Source: Candidatus Delongbacteria bacterium
Lineage (GTDB): Bacteria; UBA4055
NCBI GenBank assembly: GCA_028702975.1
Contig: JAQVNT010000061.1
Location: 1 to 8,581 of the forward strand
Reading direction: 5' to 3'
Length of the DNA: 8,581 bases
Position 1 is the stretch's first letter; each line of letters starts with the position of its first letter. The position numbers were made by a program, and so were the translations under genes. Under the pieces are notes generated by a model. The model had not been told where the DNA came from and searched no databases. It was given only the letters and a program-made list of their open reading frames with translations. Below, piece by piece: positions 7,801 to 8,581 of the stretch.

Positions 7801-8342
7801 ATCTCGAGAATGGAATGATGACTTTTTATAGAAAAGTTTCTTCAGAATCCGGCTATGACAAACTTAATTTCTATATTGACGCTGTCATACAGAACACCTG
7901 GAGCGGAGAATCGGACTGGACTTATATGTCATATCCTGTTTCACAAGGCGAACATACTTTTACATGGGAATACAAAAAAGACGGCAGCATTTCAGGCGGA
8001 TCTGATTGCGCCTGGATCGATAACATTCTGGCTACGAATATACTCCTGGGTATTGACGGGGAAGACAGTCTGATACCTGAAGACATTACTCTTAATCAGA
8101 ACTATCCGAACCCGTTCAATCCTGTTACAACAATTAACTTTTCTGTTCCTTCTGCTCAGGATATAAAACTGAGTATCTATAATTCCAACGGACAGCTGGT
8201 TAAAAACATTCTGGATAGGAAGATGAACAGAGGAGCTTATGCAGTAACGTTTGATGCAGCGCAATTCAACAGCGGGATCTATTTTTATACACTTGAGACT
8301 GCAGACAAAAAGCTTACACGGAAGATGCTTCTCGTCAAATAG
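4890..8342 (+). CDS. Gingipain-like C25 cysteine peptidase with T9SS sorting domain
   Basis: This 1150-residue secreted protein opens with a Sec signal peptide (MKKILAVIFSAACMTLFA, cleavage near 18). A gingipain-type propeptide region follows (~20-225), then the C25 caspase-like domain (~236-612) with FLLIVGDHDGTYG (301-313). His467 in YNYTAHGYNGG and Cys500 in VVGNCCLTGSF match the gingipain catalytic His and Cys. Their distance of 33 residues equals that in RgpB (His211, Cys244). The preceding Cys499 and nearby Cys510 are extra. The domain ends around LFGDPSLMIYMG. After it come an Ig-like domain (~613-697), two CARDB-like repeats (~700-805, ~806-917) and a jelly-roll domain (~918-1052) starting ENFETGDF and ending CAWIDNI. 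The C-terminal T9SS sorting domain (1069-1150) shows NQNYPNPFNP, LSIYNSNGQLVKNI and SGIYFYTLE and ends KMLLVK. It would be exported by Sec, then T9SS, and released or held at the surface. Cleavage specificity cannot be told. It is transcribed alone, divergent from the glycosyltransferase cluster. Confidence 0.93.
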   Translation: MKKILAVIFSAACMTLFAGDIKLTDSSKTGYSITSENPDGFTIELSVGEVSYTPVMTEKGEFVKIGFSGSQSSYNIGEPDLPVFRELTGFPEGSEPLIKILSYDEKEIFLGDFGISSKIYPSQPGYSKSSKPEERKFIYNENTYNTKSYTASGSASITKSGNMRGVDIGVLEIRPMTYNPSSNSLIIRTNIKAEIIYNGSGNDLYGSMAENYSPFFENAFSKLINLKASPLKSDLVQYPVTYLILANANLEGNAKLQEFIDWKTQKGFNVITNFVSSSSSISVNDAWVESQYGSLNPKPSFLLIVGDHDGTYGVLSEVNPALGSAGGVTRSDLLYGVMGTTGNLNRIPSIYVGRFSVRSEAELAAQVDKTIWYEKTQFTTGADLSYLSNVVGVAGVDGSYASTHGNPQISYGMTYYFNDTYRNPLDNTLVNITGIPYYYPASDAAGVNTEIINYVSSGISFYNYTAHGYNGGFADPSFSITNVNNLTNSGKYPLVVGNCCLTGSFGDAECFGESWLNAADKGGIGFIGASMSTYWDEDLAMGVGLAASNQIPPPLDITNPGMYDGVMALGYSTQAGMKHVGLMAVEQLNTSITSSYWSSYHLFGDPSLMIYMGVPGNNPVSHAGSVVQGATYFTVQALKGSYIAITDDSGTLHGVGIADETGYAAVTIDPFISGYAHITVTSQFKKPYFSSIPVQPISGPYLIRNSYEVSTVNFGTEGTVDLELKNIGIDTSEGITVTASTESEYLILNDFQETYPNIAAADSVKRTSVFSYSISNNVPDRQKIRIDITINDTSKNTYYSWIDFEAGSPNLSYGYSFDGDAVYPGDSKNITVSVENSGTGDLSDVTAALTETTGADVTISASQLISLIEGEKTTDIIFNADFSESIPSGTGLSFELKLTSAGGYTDTYSFDLNVGMTENFETGDFTSNPWVFEGNLEWTTDNSVYYAGEYSSRSGSITHGQYSSMKVSFEYLENGMMTFYRKVSSESGYDKLNFYIDAVIQNTWSGESDWTYMSYPVSQGEHTFTWEYKKDGSISGGSDCAWIDNILATNILLGIDGEDSLIPEDITLNQNYPNPFNPVTTINFSVPSAQDIKLSIYNSNGQLVKNILDRKMNRGAYAVTFDAAQFNSGIYFYTLETADKKLTRKMLLVK

Positions 8343-8359
8343 TACTTATTATACAATCG

Positions 8360-8388
8360 AAAAGCCCCGAAATTTTCGGGGCTTTTTT
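8360..8388 (+). terminator. Intrinsic terminator after the peptidase gene
   Basis: A perfect hairpin pairs AAAAGCCCCGAAA with its complement around a tiny loop, with a core of GCCCCG/CGGGGC, and runs into six T (8383-8388). It starts 17 nt after the TAG stop. The opposite strand has only a four-T run, so it works best for rightward transcription. Confidence 0.93.
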
Positions 8389-8581
8389 AATTACTTAAAG
8401 TTAAATGACTAATAATCTCTTAATACGACGCAGCAGATCACAGCGCTCTATGGTATTTGTTCTAAAATGCAAAATCCTTCAAGGAGCAGTAGAGATATTG
8501 AAGGGAGCTTAGTGTGACCTGAGCGACCTGAACATATCGAGGCTGCAACGAAGAAGGATGCGGCAGGACATGGAGGACATT
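8389..8581. other. Unassigned right-edge region with potential RNA stems and short repeats
   Basis: No gene is recognised here. After an AT-rich start, GC rises to about 55% in the last 60 bases, above the neighbouring genes. As plus-strand RNA, 8475-8482 can pair with 8498-8505 (one G-U pair), and 8542-8547 with 8559-8564 (one G-U pair). GACCTGA repeats at 8516 and 8525, and AGGACAT at 8565 and 8574, each with a 9-bp period. Short open frames run off the edge on both strands without a good start. It could be the start of an RNA gene or mobile element, the tail of a minus-strand gene, or plain spacer. Confidence 0.35.

Noticed and set aside
8467..8581. Short plus-strand frame ATG at 8467 with a TGA at 8515 that stays open to the edge, considered as recoding (selenocysteine) or a broken gene
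   Set aside because: No ribosome site, no recognisable protein family on either side of the TGA, and too short to judge.
1..8581. CRISPR arrays, tRNA or rRNA genes, IS elements with terminal repeats
   Set aside because: No repeat-spacer pattern, no tRNA-like cloverleaf, no rRNA signature and no transposase motifs were seen by eye.

Overview
The window looks like a chromosomal piece of a Gram-negative bacterium of the broad Bacteroidota/FCB type or a related candidate phylum. The main reason is a very large secreted gingipain-like peptidase (4890-8342) that ends in a type IX secretion system (T9SS) sorting domain with the motif NQNYPNPFNP. Genes carry good Shine-Dalgarno sequences (GGAGG, GGAG, AGAGGA) and a sigma70-like promoter with a TTGACT box. 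Most Bacteroidota make little use of Shine-Dalgarno sites, so a relative such as Cloacimonadota, Delongbacteria or a Marinimicrobia-like lineage fits at least as well. The sequence alone does not settle the phylum.

Layout. At the left edge (1-1377, minus) is the 5' part of a gene for a secreted multi-domain beta-sandwich protein with a choice-of-anchor J-like module; its C-terminus lies outside the window. It has its own AT-rich promoter at about 1449-1496. Next is a four-gene minus-strand cluster read from 4754 down to 1515: a membrane-anchored GT2 glycosyltransferase, a GT4 glycosyltransferase overlapping it by 14 bp, a MerR-type regulator with a TTG start, and an unusually short GlcE-like FAD-binding protein whose ATG directly follows the MerR stop codon. 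The intergenic region 4755-4889 is divergent and AT-rich and contains a perfect 15-bp interrupted palindrome. On its other side the peptidase gene runs rightward and ends at a strong intrinsic terminator (8360-8388). The last ~190 bp (8389-8581) hold no recognisable gene, become GC-richer, and contain two potential RNA stems and two short 9-bp-period repeats.

How the genes may work together. The two glycosyltransferases probably act on a lipid-linked or surface glycan. The divergent peptidase is an exported surface or secreted protein, as is the product at the left edge. T9SS cargo is often fixed to a surface glycolipid, so a functional link between the glycosyltransferases and the cargo is possible but is only inference. 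The most unusual item is the MerR / mini-FAD-protein pair. The FAD protein keeps the flavin-binding half and the extreme C-terminal tail of GlcD/GlcE-type oxidases but lacks the substrate domain between them, which suggests a non-catalytic, perhaps flavin-sensing, role next to a regulator.
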